Notes: a model not told the origin generated them from the letters alone. Shown: positions 13,356-27,900, numbered from the stretch's first letter. The stretch: 64,000 bases of DNA from Chrysomallon squamiferum (GCA_012295275.1 CM022667.1:15577305-15641304); one strand, 5' to 3'. Numbers and translations: made by a program.

Positions 13356-13969
13356 CTCTATCAAATCTCCCTTCTTCACCCTGTCTTCCTTTCACTCTAA
13401 TCGCTCACCTTTCTCTAATAACCATAATTTTTTTTTTCAATTACTTCACTTTCATCTTCAAAGCAAAAAGACGAGGTTATTTTTTAACCTTCTCACATCT
13501 TTATTTCTATTATTTTTGACAAAGACTAATGTAGCATCACAGGGCTGACCAACACTTTCATTACCGCTGATTTATGATAGCAATAAATAATGTTTAAATA
13601 AAAATCTACTGTTACAGAGAAGGCAGACATTATAGAATAGTAGACAGCTTCCTCTGTCTCGAGAAGACAAATTACTAATCAACAGAAATTTATTATTTGT
13701 TTAAAAAAAAGAAGAAAAAAGAAAAAAAACGAATGAAAGAAAAATGTTTTTCTTTCTCACCAAAACATAATTTTAAATAACAAAAAAATACTACTACTAC
13801 TACTAATAATAATAATAACAATAATAATAATAAATGTTTAAGAAGAAAATCTGTTTTCTCTCTTTTTTCTTCCATATTTATATTGCAGAATTTATATTTA
13901 TATCAAAACATGAATTTGTATTATTATGGACTGACATAGATGCAATCACAAAAGATATAAACCTATATG

Positions 13970-13995
13970 CATGCATGCATATATATATATACACA

Positions 13996-14028
<33 letters not shown>

Positions 14029-14060
14029 TACACACACACACAAACACACACATATACATA
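13970..14060. repeat. compound (AT)n(CA)n microsatellite region
   Basis: GCAT and AT repeats run into (CA)n with a few interruptions. Related (CATA)n arrays follow at 14197-14225 and 14264-14290. Confidence 0.9.
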
Positions 14061-14533
14061 ACGTGCATTCATTATACATGCAGGTATGTTTGTATAATCT
14101 TTAATATTTGTAGATATGTGTATATAATAATTATGTAAAGGCAGCTACGAGCATATAGCAAGCATACTTACACACACACATAAATAAATACATCCATACA
14201 AACATACATACATACATACATACATGCATGAATGCATATATAAATAAAAACATTCACTGATATTCACACATACATACATACATACATACAAACATACATG
14301 TGTGTGTGTGTTTCACTAGTCCTGTGTATATACAGCATTTATGTGACTATATTTGCCCAAGACAGTGATAAAGATTCACCGTCTCTATTTTAGCGTGTAT
14401 CTAATTTATTCGTGTATACTGACATAATTCACAAACGTTTATCTAAAACAGTACAAGAATATAACAACAAAGACATCTTGTTTCGATAGAAAATTATAAA
14501 GTGTAAAACTCCGTTTGATTTAATACTCAAAAA

Positions 14534-14540
<7 letters not shown>

Positions 14541-14614
<74 letters not shown>
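14541..14614. repeat. (CT)n microsatellite, about 74 nt
   Basis: Uninterrupted CT dinucleotides. Confidence 0.98.
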
Positions 14615-14618
<4 letters not shown>

Positions 14619-14749
14619 TTTAAATTTGTCATCAACTTTTACGATAATAAATATGAGATTTTAATAAAGACATCCTTCTAACCTAAAAAATACATAAGTC
14701 AAATCGTCTTGGTGAAAAATGTCAATGTCTAAATATTTCTTTATCTCAC

Positions 14750-15360
14750 ACCACCCCACCCACTCTTCTAATCTGATACTGTTATATCGGTCCACTGTTC
14801 CCCAGTAGCCCCAACTTGTTAGGTCAAGTGACCCTGACCCGCGACCTTCTCATTAAGGGGAGATAACCAAGAGAGCACATGTAGTGCTTCAACTATCTGT
14901 GACTGGCATTATAGCCTCGCTGCTGACAGACAGCCTGCAGCCACCTGTCAGACGGTAGCTAATTTTAGCAACAACTTCTCCGATTGGCTGATTTCGGAAC
15001 AGAACTTGTCATCGATTCGCTAAATCCGTTCAGGCCTAACAGTAAATGGGTTGTGGTTGGAGGATACTGGCTATGACAGCAAATATCTAATTTACTAAAG
15101 ATAGCGTTAATCAGTTGATGTTCTTGTAAAACCATCGACAGCCGCTGATTGTTTAAAATGACCACAGACAACAGAATGCAGATACACCTTGACACTGACA
15201 TCAGATTAAGAATATATTAAGCAAGCGTATGGTGTAAATTAGGACATATTGTTTCAATGGTCCAGAGAAGTCGTTACGACGGCGTCGTCTGCAGTTGTCA
15301 GTGTTGTCTTGTCTGTCAGTCTTGTTATGTGATTATCTGTAAGTGACCCATATCTAACAA
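14750..15360. promoter_or_regulatory. complex island with AGGTCA/TGACCC array
   Basis: It is non-repetitive and CpG-bearing. At 14821-14846 AGGTCA, TGACCC, TGACCC and GCGACC lie nearly head to tail, giving inverted and direct arrangements of nuclear-receptor-like half-sites. The following segment has CACCTGTCAGACGG and TAGCTAATTTTAGC words. No coding potential was recognised. Confidence 0.35.
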
Positions 15361-15400
15361 GTCTCACGCCATCTCTGGACATTGTAAATATTGTACACTG

Positions 15401-15402
<2 letters not shown>

Positions 15403-15482
<80 letters not shown>
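15403..15482. repeat. (CT)n microsatellite, about 80 nt
   Basis: Uninterrupted CT dinucleotides. Confidence 0.98.
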
Positions 15483-15484
<2 letters not shown>

Positions 15485-16019
15485 GGTGATACGCGCCGAT
15501 TCGAGCATAAATAAAATAAATAAGCCTATAATTAAATAGTTTTGGAAAGCTTTATCATCATCGTCATTGATGTTTTACAGGGTATCGTTACATAAGTCCA
15601 TTTATTTATCTGTTATATTTACCCAATTAAATGGAATGCCTAAACAAAGCTTTTCACGTATCGTATTATTTGTTATCTTTCTTAGACAAATGTATTTGTT
15701 TTGTTTCAAATAAGGATAGCTTATGCCAAAGAATGTGACACATTAAAATTTATCTCTTTTATATAAATAAAAAAAACAAACAAAAAAAACAAACAATAAA
15801 ATTAAGGAGAAAAGAAGAAGAAGAAGAAGAAGTTGCAGCTGTAATTATTGTCTGAAGGATTGAATTATTCCTTTTAACTCAAGGCATACGATAAATCTCA
15901 GATTTCCATTTTAAACTGAAAGAAAAAAAAATAATAACAATAAAAAGGAAGTTACATAATACATCTGAAATATTATATTGACATCATCATAGCAATGTCT
16001 TTATATAAAACGTTACTTA

Positions 16020-16340
16020 ATATGGCTAGATGACCCATCAATGGGGCCAGGATGACCCCCGACCTTCTCTGACCGCTCCGCCAAAAGCCAATATCACATT
16101 ATACAAGGAAACATTGTTCAACGGGATCCCATGACCCACATTTGTACCCCTTAAGTCACTGACCACCGAATTTTCCCCTCGTTCTGTGGATCTCCATGGA
16201 ATTTCATTATTACCGTCCTTTCCCTGAATGGGCCGTTAAGACGAGACCATCCCTTTGAATCAGCCATTGTCCGGCTCATTTATTTCATTGACGGAGGAGC
16301 ACATTAACAGTGTTTCTCATTTCCATTAACAAAACACTAA
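16020..16340. other. complex island, possible conserved non-coding element
   Basis: One of the least AT-rich non-coding blocks of the left half, without simple repeats. It contains TGACCCCCGACCTTCTC, which nearly repeats a word at 14835, plus ATTCCCCTCG, TCCATGGA and ACATTAACAGTG words. Frames are short on both strands. Confidence 0.35.
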
Positions 16341-16703
16341 ATGGTTTTAATTTAATGTTTAGAATTTTACTCCGAAGCTCAAGATGGTTTTATATTATCA
16401 CCCGTCTTGTGAGGCTTTTTTTTTTTTCTTTTTGCTAGGTGACGTCAGACATATTTGTCAGTCGGTCTTTCTGTCGCACATACACGCACACACACACATA
16501 CACAAATGTACACACACGCAAACAAACGAACACATGTGAGCGCGCGTCTGTGTAAAACACAACATTCTGTTATTCGGTATTCTGTTTATTCATTTTATTT
16601 TTATTTTCATACAAATATATTGTTCTAGCTACACAGAATGTATTGTTGAACGTAATATTTTTCAGAAACGGCAGGTATTGCTTACAATGTACTATAACCC
16701 CTT

Positions 16704-17189
16704 CTATTTCGCAATACAGACACATATATTATATTCCACACGACTGATCGTCTGTTTGCTGAACACAGTGCATCCTGTTACATTAAAGTACCGCCATACT
16801 ACCGCTGAATTGGTATAATCCATCTCCAAATTGCACCCATCAAAGCTGTAAGACCCCCCTGCCATCCACTGACCATTAGTCCTGGCGTTTCCTTTATGAG
16901 TATGACATCCTTTTGCCATATATTGTCTCTTTACGTTCAGTTCTCGGGAGCTCTACAAAACGGTGAGGAATGTCAGTAAGTCCAGACAAGAACCGACTGT
17001 TTTAATTGGCGGGTTGAAGTAACTGCTGCAGACAGGACGCTGACGGACGTGGCACCAAATGAACTTAAAACTGTCGTTAGGTTCGTTGTACGACACAGAG
17101 CAAGCCAATTCAGTGCACGATGGACAGAAAGCATGGGCAGAAGATATGAAATACCATAATAAAATGTCATAAAGATTAGCTATATTCAT
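16704..17189 (-). CDS. candidate small cysteine-rich secreted ORF(s), interrupted by one stop
   Basis: Two open stretches lie in the same frame, separated by a single TAG at 16955-16953. The first (17189-16956) starts MNIANLYDILLWYFISSAHA, a plausible signal peptide, and continues with six further cysteines including CPSCTELAC and RPVCSSYFNPP. The second resumes directly and holds GCHTHKGNARTNGQWMAG and SFDGCN before TAG at 16706-16704. The block is less AT-rich than its surroundings. I do not recognise a family. It may be a small secreted-protein gene with an intron, a decayed gene, or chance: another frame here is also open for 65 codons. Confidence 0.2.
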
Positions 17190-17211
17190 TGATGTTTACC
17201 TCTGTGGAGAT

Positions 17212-17214
<3 letters not shown>

Positions 17215-17293
<79 letters not shown>
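17215..17293. repeat. (GA)n microsatellite, about 79 nt
   Basis: Uninterrupted GA dinucleotides, immediately upstream (on the minus strand) of the candidate cysteine-rich ORF. Confidence 0.98.
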
Positions 17294-17301
<8 letters not shown>

Positions 17302-17471
17302 GTCTGTTGTTTGTAAATTGACTGCATTTTTAAAAAACAGGCAAGCATCTTTAAATAATCTTTAATTGACAAATAAATTTTTATTATTTTATTATGGCAT
17401 AAATCTATATTTTATCCGCAAATCACTTTTACCTGCTCGCATATAAGGCTTTTTTATGTTCGTCTTCCGTA

Positions 17472-17503
<32 letters not shown>

Positions 17504-17559
17504 AAAAGCTTTTGATAAAACAGATATGGGCAGTGGCAAGATCGGGATACTACTTCAAA

Positions 17560-18600
17560 GTCACAGTAAGAAGAATTGATATTGTAACCTGTCATGCGTC
17601 CACTCTTTGTGCAACCATTAACAAACTGACTTTATGCTGCAGTATCTAATTGCTGACAGAAGGTTGTTAAAACAATATTTGACTATCAGTTTTGGGTGTT
17701 TTAATCTCGAATTCCACCTGTTAGTTCATTTCTCACCTCCATCAGTTAAGAGTTCCGATTGAATTGGTCATTTATCTATCTTAATTCCCAGATGTCTTGT
17801 AGTCGTAACTTTCCAATTCCCAGAATTTCCTACTAATGAATCAACTTATGGTCTGTGAAATTGAACTACCGTCATCAAAGCACTACAAAGTGCATTAATC
17901 TACCATAAAGCAATCAATCTCGAGGGATTAACATTCTGAGAGTCTGCAAGAAGTAAATTTAGGATATTCTTAATTCCTGTGCCAAATCCAACACATTGCT
18001 GGAAAATAACATACATGTATTAATTTTTATTACCGTCTCTAAGTAACGATGACGTCATTCCTTCAGCAGGTACTTATGTCGTCATTGCACGTTTTTATTT
18101 ATTTATTTGTTTATTTTCTTCTTTTTTTTTTTTTTTTTGGTTTTTCAGTTGTTGTTTTTTAAATATCCACATATTCATTGCGCCAAGTGATACATTTTTA
18201 CTATTTATTAATCTTTATTTGTTTTAACTTTTACCCAACCTTTCCCTGCCCCAGACGTCTAAATTAACAATTGGATAACTATAGACTGGTTATGAGACCC
18301 GACAAGTTAAAGGGCACAGATAGTTCCGGTACCAGTCGTCTGAAATGTGGTAGATAGGAAGAAAACGTTACAATGTTTCCTGTGATGGCATTTATCCAGT
18401 GTTAATTGCAGAAGCGGTCAAGAATCTCTATGTTTAGTGGCCCGTGGTCTGATACAATAATCTCGCAAATTGTTGACTTTGACAGAAATGGGAGTCGTCG
18501 AACCGCCAAAGCAGTGGGAGGGGGTCAGGCTCGGATGAAATCCAGGAGGAAGTGGGGAATATTAGGGCAAGCAGTTTGATTAGTGGAATATTCACTGGAG
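17560..18600. other. two complex blocks separated by a T-rich stretch
   Basis: 17560-18070 and 18240-18600 are non-repetitive and contain few long frames. A (TTTA)/poly-T run lies between them (18090-18140). They may be regulatory; nothing specific was recognised. Confidence 0.25.
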
Positions 18601-19189
18601 ACGGTTTTGTTGTTGTTTTTTTCTGTTTCACTAATCAAAATGTGATGATAAAGGTGAAGCAAGTTCGAACGAAACAGTTGAAATTATTCTTGAAATATTT
18701 ATGGGTTTTCATGAAAAATAAAGAAATAATACTGAATCTTGAAATGTACTTGTTTATTTTATTTTATATTTTTTCTAAATTATCCTTTAAAAGTTAAAAA
18801 AAAAAAAAAAAAAATCATAATAAATAAAGAAAAAACAAACAAAAGAGGTCAATAAAAAAAAAAATGAAATCTTTAAAATATTCACAAAAATAAAACAACA
18901 AAATAAGGATCAGTAGAGATGTTTAAATTCACTAAAGATTACATACCCAAGTATATTTTTTCTCCTATATTATTATTATTATTTAAAACAATTTCATTTT
19001 ACAAAGGTTTCTTTTACCTTTTCGTCTAATTCTGTATCAGAACTATTTTTACTTAAAGTAAATTTACAAGTTTTGTCACTTCTTTTGGCATAATCATATA
19101 TCTGCTTTCATTTCCTTGTTGACTCATCACATTTAATTACATTAGTCAGCAATTTAATGAAATATAAATAAATAAAAAGAATGGAAGCT

Positions 19190-19222
<33 letters not shown>
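19190..19222. repeat. (CA)n microsatellite
   Basis: About 14 CA units. Confidence 0.95.
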
Positions 19223-19223
<1 letters not shown>

Positions 19224-19546
19224 CACTTCATCAACATACTCATTAATATTAGTTTTCAGACATAATTTTTATGAAATGATATTTAACAAAGTCCACACTA
19301 CAGTTACTACATTGAAGATAACTTTCTGTTTTCATTTTTTTGTCAGTTTGTTCAGACAACAAAGCCTATAACTGTAGTCTTCAAGAAACCAGTTAGAGCA
19401 GTGAGAATACACTGCAGGGGCTGCTAAGTATGGATACATCATCATATATCAGGCAGTAGCTAACTATAGACCCATAGCCCTTTTCCACACACACACAAAC
19501 ACACATCCATATCGGCATGCTATATCTTATTATATACTATATCATT

Positions 19547-19918
19547 AGTTACTTATTATTTAATATATCAAATAGATATCATGTCAATAATGATTAATAA
19601 AATAAATAATTAAAGAAATTCCAATCCTTACACCTTCATTTTCCAAAGCCTTTTTAACAACCCAAATTAACTATAACCATTTCTAACCCAGTTATAACAA
19701 CAAATATTCTTTACAAATGATACGATATAGCTACTTATTATTTAACATATAAAATAAATGTCCTGTGAATAACATCATAATTAATGAACAACTAATTAAA
19801 GAAATGCCAACTGACACGCCTTCTTTTCTTTCCCAAAACTTTCTCAACAACCCAAATGGACTATGACCATTTCTAACCAATAATAATAACAATGAGAAAT
19901 ATTTTGTACAAATAATGC
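19547..19918. repeat. diverged tandem duplication, copies 19547-19720 and 19729-19918
   Basis: The word order TACTTATTATTTAA, ATATxxAATA, TTAAAGAAAT.CCAA, TTTTCC.AA, CAACCCAAAT, CTAT.ACCATTTCTAACC and TACAAAT is shared. A weaker third copy may run to about 20050. Confidence 0.65.
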
Positions 19919-20059
19919 ATTTCTTTTTCAAACTACAATCAACACATTTCCTTTGATCTTTGAGCTGGCAGTAATAAACTGTTTATGCCAACCAACTAAA
20001 ATGAATGGCCTTTTTTATTTTTTCATCAACCCACCCAGACTCCTGTCCCCCCACCATAT

Positions 20060-23000
20060 GATTTCTCCCTGCACAACATGTCCTGTGAACCAAACATCCT
20101 CTTGTTGACACTGAGGTTAAAGGTGAAAGGTCATGGGTACCTGTTAAACCAATTATAGCCAAGTCTAGATGAAGGATTTATAGGGATCAACACATCAGAT
20201 GTTTTGAGATTTTTTCTCAAATACTTAAATAACCACAAGTTGACATTGTACAAGCAGTTGACAGAACTAAGATTATGTATACTTTAGCAAGGATTAATTC
20301 ACAGGGCTTATCTCTATAGTAGGGATTATCCTGGAAGTATGAGCAACCTTATGCATTAATATAAAATGATTCATAAAAAAAAAAAAATATAGTTGTGTCA
20401 CTGTTTATATATATATATATACACACACACACAAATTTGTAGTTCTATACATACATGTGTGTGTTTAATGGGTTATTACAGACATAAACTGAAGCACTAA
20501 CAATTATGCTGTTGTATTAAAAAATATATATAACAATAAAAATGTAATCCTACAGGACAGATGATTATTAATAATTAAAATTATGAAATGAATTTTGTAA
20601 CATTCCTTCCAAATTCTATACTACATTAGCAAAAAACCTTGTCACATCTTTTTGTTACTACATTCCATGACACCGGAACACATACATGTTTCCCTGTCTT
20701 AACGCTTTGAATATATAAATAATTTAACATAGTACGTTTAAGGAATAGCAGTCAAAACACATTAAAAACTGAAATCAGTTTAATTAAAATTAAACTGGGT
20801 TGGTCTTTGGGAGGTCACCAGTTTGATAAAGCATGAATTCATATTAAAATGTTTTATTATTTTTATTTTTTTCAATTTTATTTTCATGTCGTCTAGTGAA
20901 CAAAACATTAGAGAAAAACAAATTTAAAATAAATGTTTTAATGGTGTCTGTGCCCGAGAGGAACAATGAACAACATTTGTATCTCCAACTCTGTTCTCAC
21001 AAAAGGATGGGAAAATATTTACTTTGCTCAGACAATTTTTCTTGTTCGTATATATTTTTTTTTTTTTTTGTTATTTCTTTTTTAGCACGACAGATAGTAT
21101 TCAAATATCAGGATTATGCTTATCTGTTGTAAACAAAAACAGTATTACCTTGATCTTTGATAAAAGATTTAACAAACAGTTTGTTATGTTAGTAAAGGAT
21201 GAAGGTGTAAAGTTTCTTCATTTTTTTTCTTCTTGGTTATCTGTATAGATATTAGAAAAAGATATGGCTATCACAAAATCAGACCTGAAGGCATTGTTCC
21301 TTGATTTAATATGTTATTAATTTCATGACAAAAAAAAAAAAAAAAAAAAGAAAGGTAACATACAATATTAAGTAAGCCTTCTCTTTATTTCCCCATAAAT
21401 AAATTATTATTATTATTATTATTATTAAGTAATTACATTGAAACACATATCTGGTCATTTATTTTCTCTGTTGTGTTTTATACTTTATTTGTCTTTTTTT
21501 TTAAATTAGTCCAAGTCGCAAAGTTGTCAGAATTACACTCGAGTTTCAATCGGTCTGAATAATTTTAAAATAGGAATGTTACATATTTCACAACACATTT
21601 CATTAATGTACTACATTATAATCTAGGGACATATGACAATATAATAAATAACTATTTTAATTTCCTTTCAATGCTGTTGTTATTAAGAGTGGGTCAGTAT
21701 GTCATTGTAAAATGCTATTTTCAAGTATAAAAATCAAGATATTACCTTTTCTAGTCAAAGACCCTTGTTAACAGAATGGTGTTTATTAAATATTCATAAA
21801 TGCTAATTTATAACAATAACCACAGTGCCATTAGTGAAGAAAAAAAAATGTCACAAGAATCTCCACAATAAATATGTGTGTATATATATATATATATAAA
21901 TATAAACATATATGGTGACACATGCCTAACAGATTATACTGATGTCTGATTAAGCAAATATTAACTAGAATGTATATTTATTGTTATTTATAAACAGCAG
22001 TATGCTTTTTTTTTTTTTTTCTTTTTTTTCTTTATATAAATTATACCACAGGTGTATTTTTAAACAGCAAAATAGTTTGCCATCAGATTGTACAGAAATT
22101 AAATCTAGTTATGCAGATTGGTTAATCTCTTGTCATGGTTGAATAATGACTCATCTATTTGGACAAAGTTACATCACATCCACTCAGGGCTGTGGGTATC
22201 TGACCTGAAAGCCCCATTACATCTCAATTAGCTTTGTCTTTCTTTTCAAGCAACTACTGATCAAAGAGTGTGGTGCTTCGTGGGGAGGGGTGGAATTACC
22301 AACAGAAGATTCAATAGAGGGAATGAGACAGAAGAATTCATCAAGGGAAAAATTAAAAATAAATGAGTTTTCTTCTTATCCATTTTGTCTGTTGTATGTG
22401 CAGCTGTGTGTGTGCGTGTGTAACTATGTCAGTGCATGTCTGAGCTGCAAGTATATACTTCGTGTGTGTGTGTTTGTCTATTTTTTTTAATTATTAGTGT
22501 CCTTACATAATTTTATCTGTACCTTCTTGGTTGTATTTATTAGGATAATAAAGTACAAGTATAAATTTGTATGAAAATTGTATTTCTGTTTGTTTTTATT
22601 ATTATTATTATTATTTATTTCTTATTTTTAGTCTTCTTCTTTGTGGGTGGGAACTGGGGAGAAGGCAGTGACAATGAAATCAACACCACACACATGAACA
22701 GACACACAAAGACATCCAATGAATAAATGACTGTTTTGATGTTCCACGTTTTTGTAACGCCACAATAATAATAATATAGATACAAAGAAGAAACGTTAGT
22801 TATTTAATAAATTATATCATTGATATTACTGTTGATTTTGATTTTTGGTTTGGGTTGAATAAGCATGCATTTTAATATGTCCAGCGTAATGGTAAAGGTT
22901 TCTAAATTATAAAACCGTACCAGATGTATAATAGTATAAGTGTAACATATTTAACTACAATATATAATGACGATGTTCAATGCAAATAGTTGAAATACCA

Positions 23001-23560
23001 TATCATATGTATTGAACTAATAAATAATAAAGGAGAAGAAACAGAAAAACTAAAAAGAAACGTTGAATCAATCAAATCATGACAGCCTTATCTTCCAGAT
23101 CTGCACGGGAAAAGAAAAGTTTTAAAAATATAGCTAAATACAGAATTCAGTATCTGTATGTCACAGACGCACGAACACGCCAGCTATACCTTGAAATGTC
23201 CATAACTTGCAGTAACTTCCTATAATAGAACTCTTTTATCTCCGAAAATCAGTCGAGGTGTGAAAGTTACAGTGTAGTAGCCTGACTGGAACAAAGACTA
23301 GGACAGGATGCTGTTATACAAACAAGGATCTAAAGCTCAGCGTTCTTTTTATTCTTTACATCACTCCAGCCTGCACATAGCCTTAGGCCTGCTGTAACAC
23401 ATTTGCATAATTACCGACTGAGACGGCAGAGAAAACAGTAATTATGTCATTAATAACTGAAGAGAAATAATAGATCTTTGTCGCAAAGTGTTGCATCACT
23501 GCACGAGATAAGAATTTCGACAAAACACCAAAAAGATTTTGTTCTTTATTAAAGCTGGGA
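20060..23560. other. AT-rich non-coding stretch
   Basis: No gene is supported. It has A/T tracts (21331-21349, 22006-22030), short AT and CA microsatellites, and a moderately complex block at 23080-23560 without recognisable coding sequence. Confidence 0.55.
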
Positions 23561-23717
23561 CATTCGTTATCTATTTAATCCTTGAATGAAGTCTACGGGT
23601 TTCAAGAGAACGGCGAAGGAGGAATAAATTTTGTTCAGAAATGTCAGAGAATACGTTAATTGTTGTGACGAATGAAGTAATGAAACGTAAAAATTGCGTA
23701 AATGTATGTATGTCTCT

Positions 23718-23719
<2 letters not shown>

Positions 23720-23803
<84 letters not shown>
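23720..23803. repeat. (GA)n microsatellite, about 84 nt
   Basis: A short CTCTCT precedes the switch to GA at 23720; a short (GT)n follows. Confidence 0.98.
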
Positions 23804-23807
<4 letters not shown>

Positions 23808-23829
23808 GTGTGTGTGTGGGGGTACATTT

Positions 23830-24933
23830 GTTTCATGTAAAATCATTTTCACTAGTCATGGATATCATTCTTACTGCCCATATCATTATAAATGTGTTGT
23901 GCATATAAATGTTTTGTTTAAGAATTAGTGACTTTTTTTTTAATCTTTTAAATTTCTCTGATAAACAAAATCAGCAACAAGTCTTTTATATGCTAGTTCT
24001 CTGAGTGAAGAATATACCATTGTTCAACAATAAAAAAAATTGTTGAAGAAAGGCTTTTTGAGAAAGTAAATGCTGGCACTTTGCACATGCTCAAACACTG
24101 TAACTTTTCACATCTCACATCTAAGAAACTCTCCTTCAAATGTACTCATTTCCCAAAACAATGCATATTTATAAACAAATGCTTAACCTGTCAGTACATT
24201 TACATATTTATCATAATCACCTAGTGTATTCTAATATAATGACATTGGAAAAACCTGGTTACTACTGCACTGGTTAGCTGTAATGTTGTTATCTACACGT
24301 TCTCACTGCCTGAAAAAAAAATGTACACCATGAACTGTGGTAACTAAGTCATGAGGCACTGGATGGAATAGGAAATGGACTGATGAATGCTACAAGAGTA
24401 TGGTAACAATAATCAAATTTTTTAATAATAGTACTAATAACAATTATACACATACAGCCATGTATATAATAATTTAAAAAAGAATAATGCAGTGAAAAGT
24501 CTAATAAATAACAACTAGAAATATAATTTCATTTGTTTATTGCATATAAAACTAAAAATATATTACATACTTATAACATTTCGGTATTTCATAAAAGGCA
24601 GTGACAATGAGGCAGTAACAGTAACATTCTATTCACACATGAAATTTATGCATCTCTGTTTGTACAAATAAAAAGTAAACTTGGTCTCTTAAACTGAATA
24701 AAATTTGTTTGAATAATGGTCATGAAATATTAACATAATGATACTGACAGTAAAGAAAGTTTAAGTAGCACTGAATGTTATTTTGTTATTTATTTTTTGT
24801 AAAAAGCTGATGCAATAAAATATGTGACACATTTGCTTCAATTTTATTTTATTATTATTTATTTAACACACAGATATATAAAATAAAAATGAAGCCAATA
24901 ATGATTAGAGAATGAAGCAATACAACTTAATGG

Positions 24934-24965
<32 letters not shown>

Positions 24966-27900
24966 TTAATTTTTTCTTCTTTTGTGTTGTTTCAGTCAGA
25001 TGAAAATTAAATTTATAATTACTGATCAATATTAATTTTAAATCTGAGCACAGTGAAACTTTTTTCTGTTCCTGTTGCCTTTATTATTCTTACTATAACA
25101 ATAAAACCAACAATTTAAAAAAGAAAAGAAAAAAAAGAAGTGATATTAACCACCATTCTCATCACTACTATATATATATGTTCAACTAATATTAAAACTA
25201 TTCAAATTCAAACTTAAAAACAAATATTTAAGTTCCAGTCCTGCCTGATCCCTTCATAAACAACAAATTATGTTGATTTTTTGTTAACTGTAACAAGATC
25301 ATTTTGTTTAGGAGTGTATGTCTGTCTGTCTGTCTGTCTGTCTGTGTTTGTGTGTGATGCTTAAGGTTTATGGATGAGACAAAGAACACATTAAATACAT
25401 TTCATAGTATAATTTCTTTAAAATTCCTTAACTATTGAAATGTTTAACAATAGACTACAACTAAATTTCATTTTAAATTTTCTGGTATTTAACTCACAAA
25501 TTAATAATCATAAAAATAAAAGCAAATTTCTTCTTTTTGGTTTGTTTGTAACTGCACTTATTTTTATCTCTTTATGTCAGAAAGAGAAACAGATTTAATG
25601 AGAAAAAATAGTGACATTTCAGTGTCAATACTTTTTGTTCAATTTTGTTTTCTTTGTATAAAAGAGAAAATATTTACAATAAGAATTAAGTAAGAACTAA
25701 TCAAACAGTTAAGCCATTTTTTTTTTTTTTTTTAGAAACAAAAATGTCAGAATTATATTATTAAGATTTAATACTGAATGTGCAAAGTGAAACAAAAATA
25801 ATTTCAGGGTTTCTGTCATTGAAAAATAAGTCTCTTCAAATAAAATGTAAAGTTCTAACTACATGTTTTAATTTTGTGTATTTCTGGTTCTAATAATTAC
25901 ACAAATATACATAAATACTGGTACTAAATTAAAATATCCTAATCTCAATTTCCTCATAAAACATGGTACACATACAGCTCCTTTGGAAATTATTTTACTG
26001 CAGATTGTAAAAATATAATTCATACATAAACAACAGACATTTATTTGGACATCAAAGTACATTTAAAATAACTGAAACAAACAAAATACTATATAAAATT
26101 ATGTTAATATTATCTACATTTCAAGCGCACTAGTTCTGAAACGTATAATTATGAGAGGTTTTCTTCGAACAGTCAATATTTTAATATTAGTGTTTCATTC
26201 CAAATGTTTACTTCTTTATATATTATTATAAATGGGATTTGTCATTTTTAATTATGTATTTATCAAATTTCAAAATAATAATAAAAAAAGTACCACAAAA
26301 TTGAATAATAAAAAAACTGTTCATACTGACTGCTAATGTGTAATATTAGTAACTCAGTTTTTGAAATAAATAATGTAAATAAATAATATATATATATTTA
26401 TATATATTTACTTTACTATTATTGTAACTAGTCCTACTACGACTACTATTATACCGGTTTAATATTAAATTAGAATTTTTGTAAAATTTTACTAATATAC
26501 ATTGTTACTTCATTTAAGCTCGCTAAATTTATCTTGTACAACATCCTAACATAGGCTTTGTTATGGACAAAAACAGTCCTTAACAAAATGGAAAGACAAA
26601 TAAAATGTAACAAGTCCTTACAATAAACTGTAATCAACAGATCCCTCAAAAAAGAACAAAAACAAACCCTCCCCTGGAGGATTGTTGCCATGGAGACATA
26701 TTTAATTCATCATTATGATAATTAATAATGATGTATTAAACCATCCTGAGATACTGGTTATGTAACTGTGACCCAAATGAACACCATAGTAAGGAATATT
26801 AATTTGTTTAGTCAATGGTAAATTATTTTGTGAAAGTACAGAAAAATCGCCACTCATGTAGCTGAATGTATAAATATCTAGGTTATGAAATGAACTAAAC
26901 AAAATTAAATAAATAATAAATAATAATAAAAAAATAAATAAATAAAATATTAAAATAAAACTTTAAAAAAATAAATAACTGCACAAATGTTTTCCTTTGA
27001 TACCTGATGTCCATAAATGACTAATACACACAAACATACAAAATAATTTTTAAAGAATAAACATAAAACAAATTATATTATTATTTTTTTTAATAAAATA
27101 TTTTCTTCATCTTCCATTTCATTTTGTAAGTACAACACAAATATAATTTCAAATATTAATACAAGAGGTGAAAAAGGAAAGAGAAAGATAGATAGATAAT
27201 TATTTCAAACTATTTTATAAATATAATCAGTTTTTATCACCAGAGGGGCTACAGTAATGTGTGACCTTTTCATCAATGGTACAACTTTGACCATATTTTC
27301 AAAAGTAATAAATATATAAAAACAATAATAATAATAATTAATAAATAACATTTTAACACTCCTCACCCTTGTTAAACTACAAAAGCAACACATTTGATTT
27401 AACTTAATAAATATTTATGTTGTCATTTGACAACAAAAGATTCATATGTACTTCAAAATGAAAAAAAGTTTAAAAAAAATATAAGTTAAATCTATGAATT
27501 TTATTTTTCTGTAAATATAGATACGAGATCAAAGAATAATAAATAAATAAATAAATAAATTAAAATATAAAAACCCTATTATGTTATTGTAATGATTATG
27601 AAAATTATTTTGTTTTTAATAAAAATTTCAGATGTAATACTCTTCCATAATGTTTTTTCTTAACTTTTCTACAGGAGAGCTTAATAAAAGATATAATAAA
27701 AACATAAAATAATTAATAATTTATTAGTTATACTATGACAGTGTATTTATTAAAATACACTAATTTGTGTACATATAAATAACAAACAAAAAAATGAATG
27801 AACTATATTTGTGTAATTTGTGTTGAGCACTAATTTAAAAAAAAGAAAAAAAAAAAGAAGGTAAAAATGATAATTTTTCACAATAATGCTAAACATTTTT

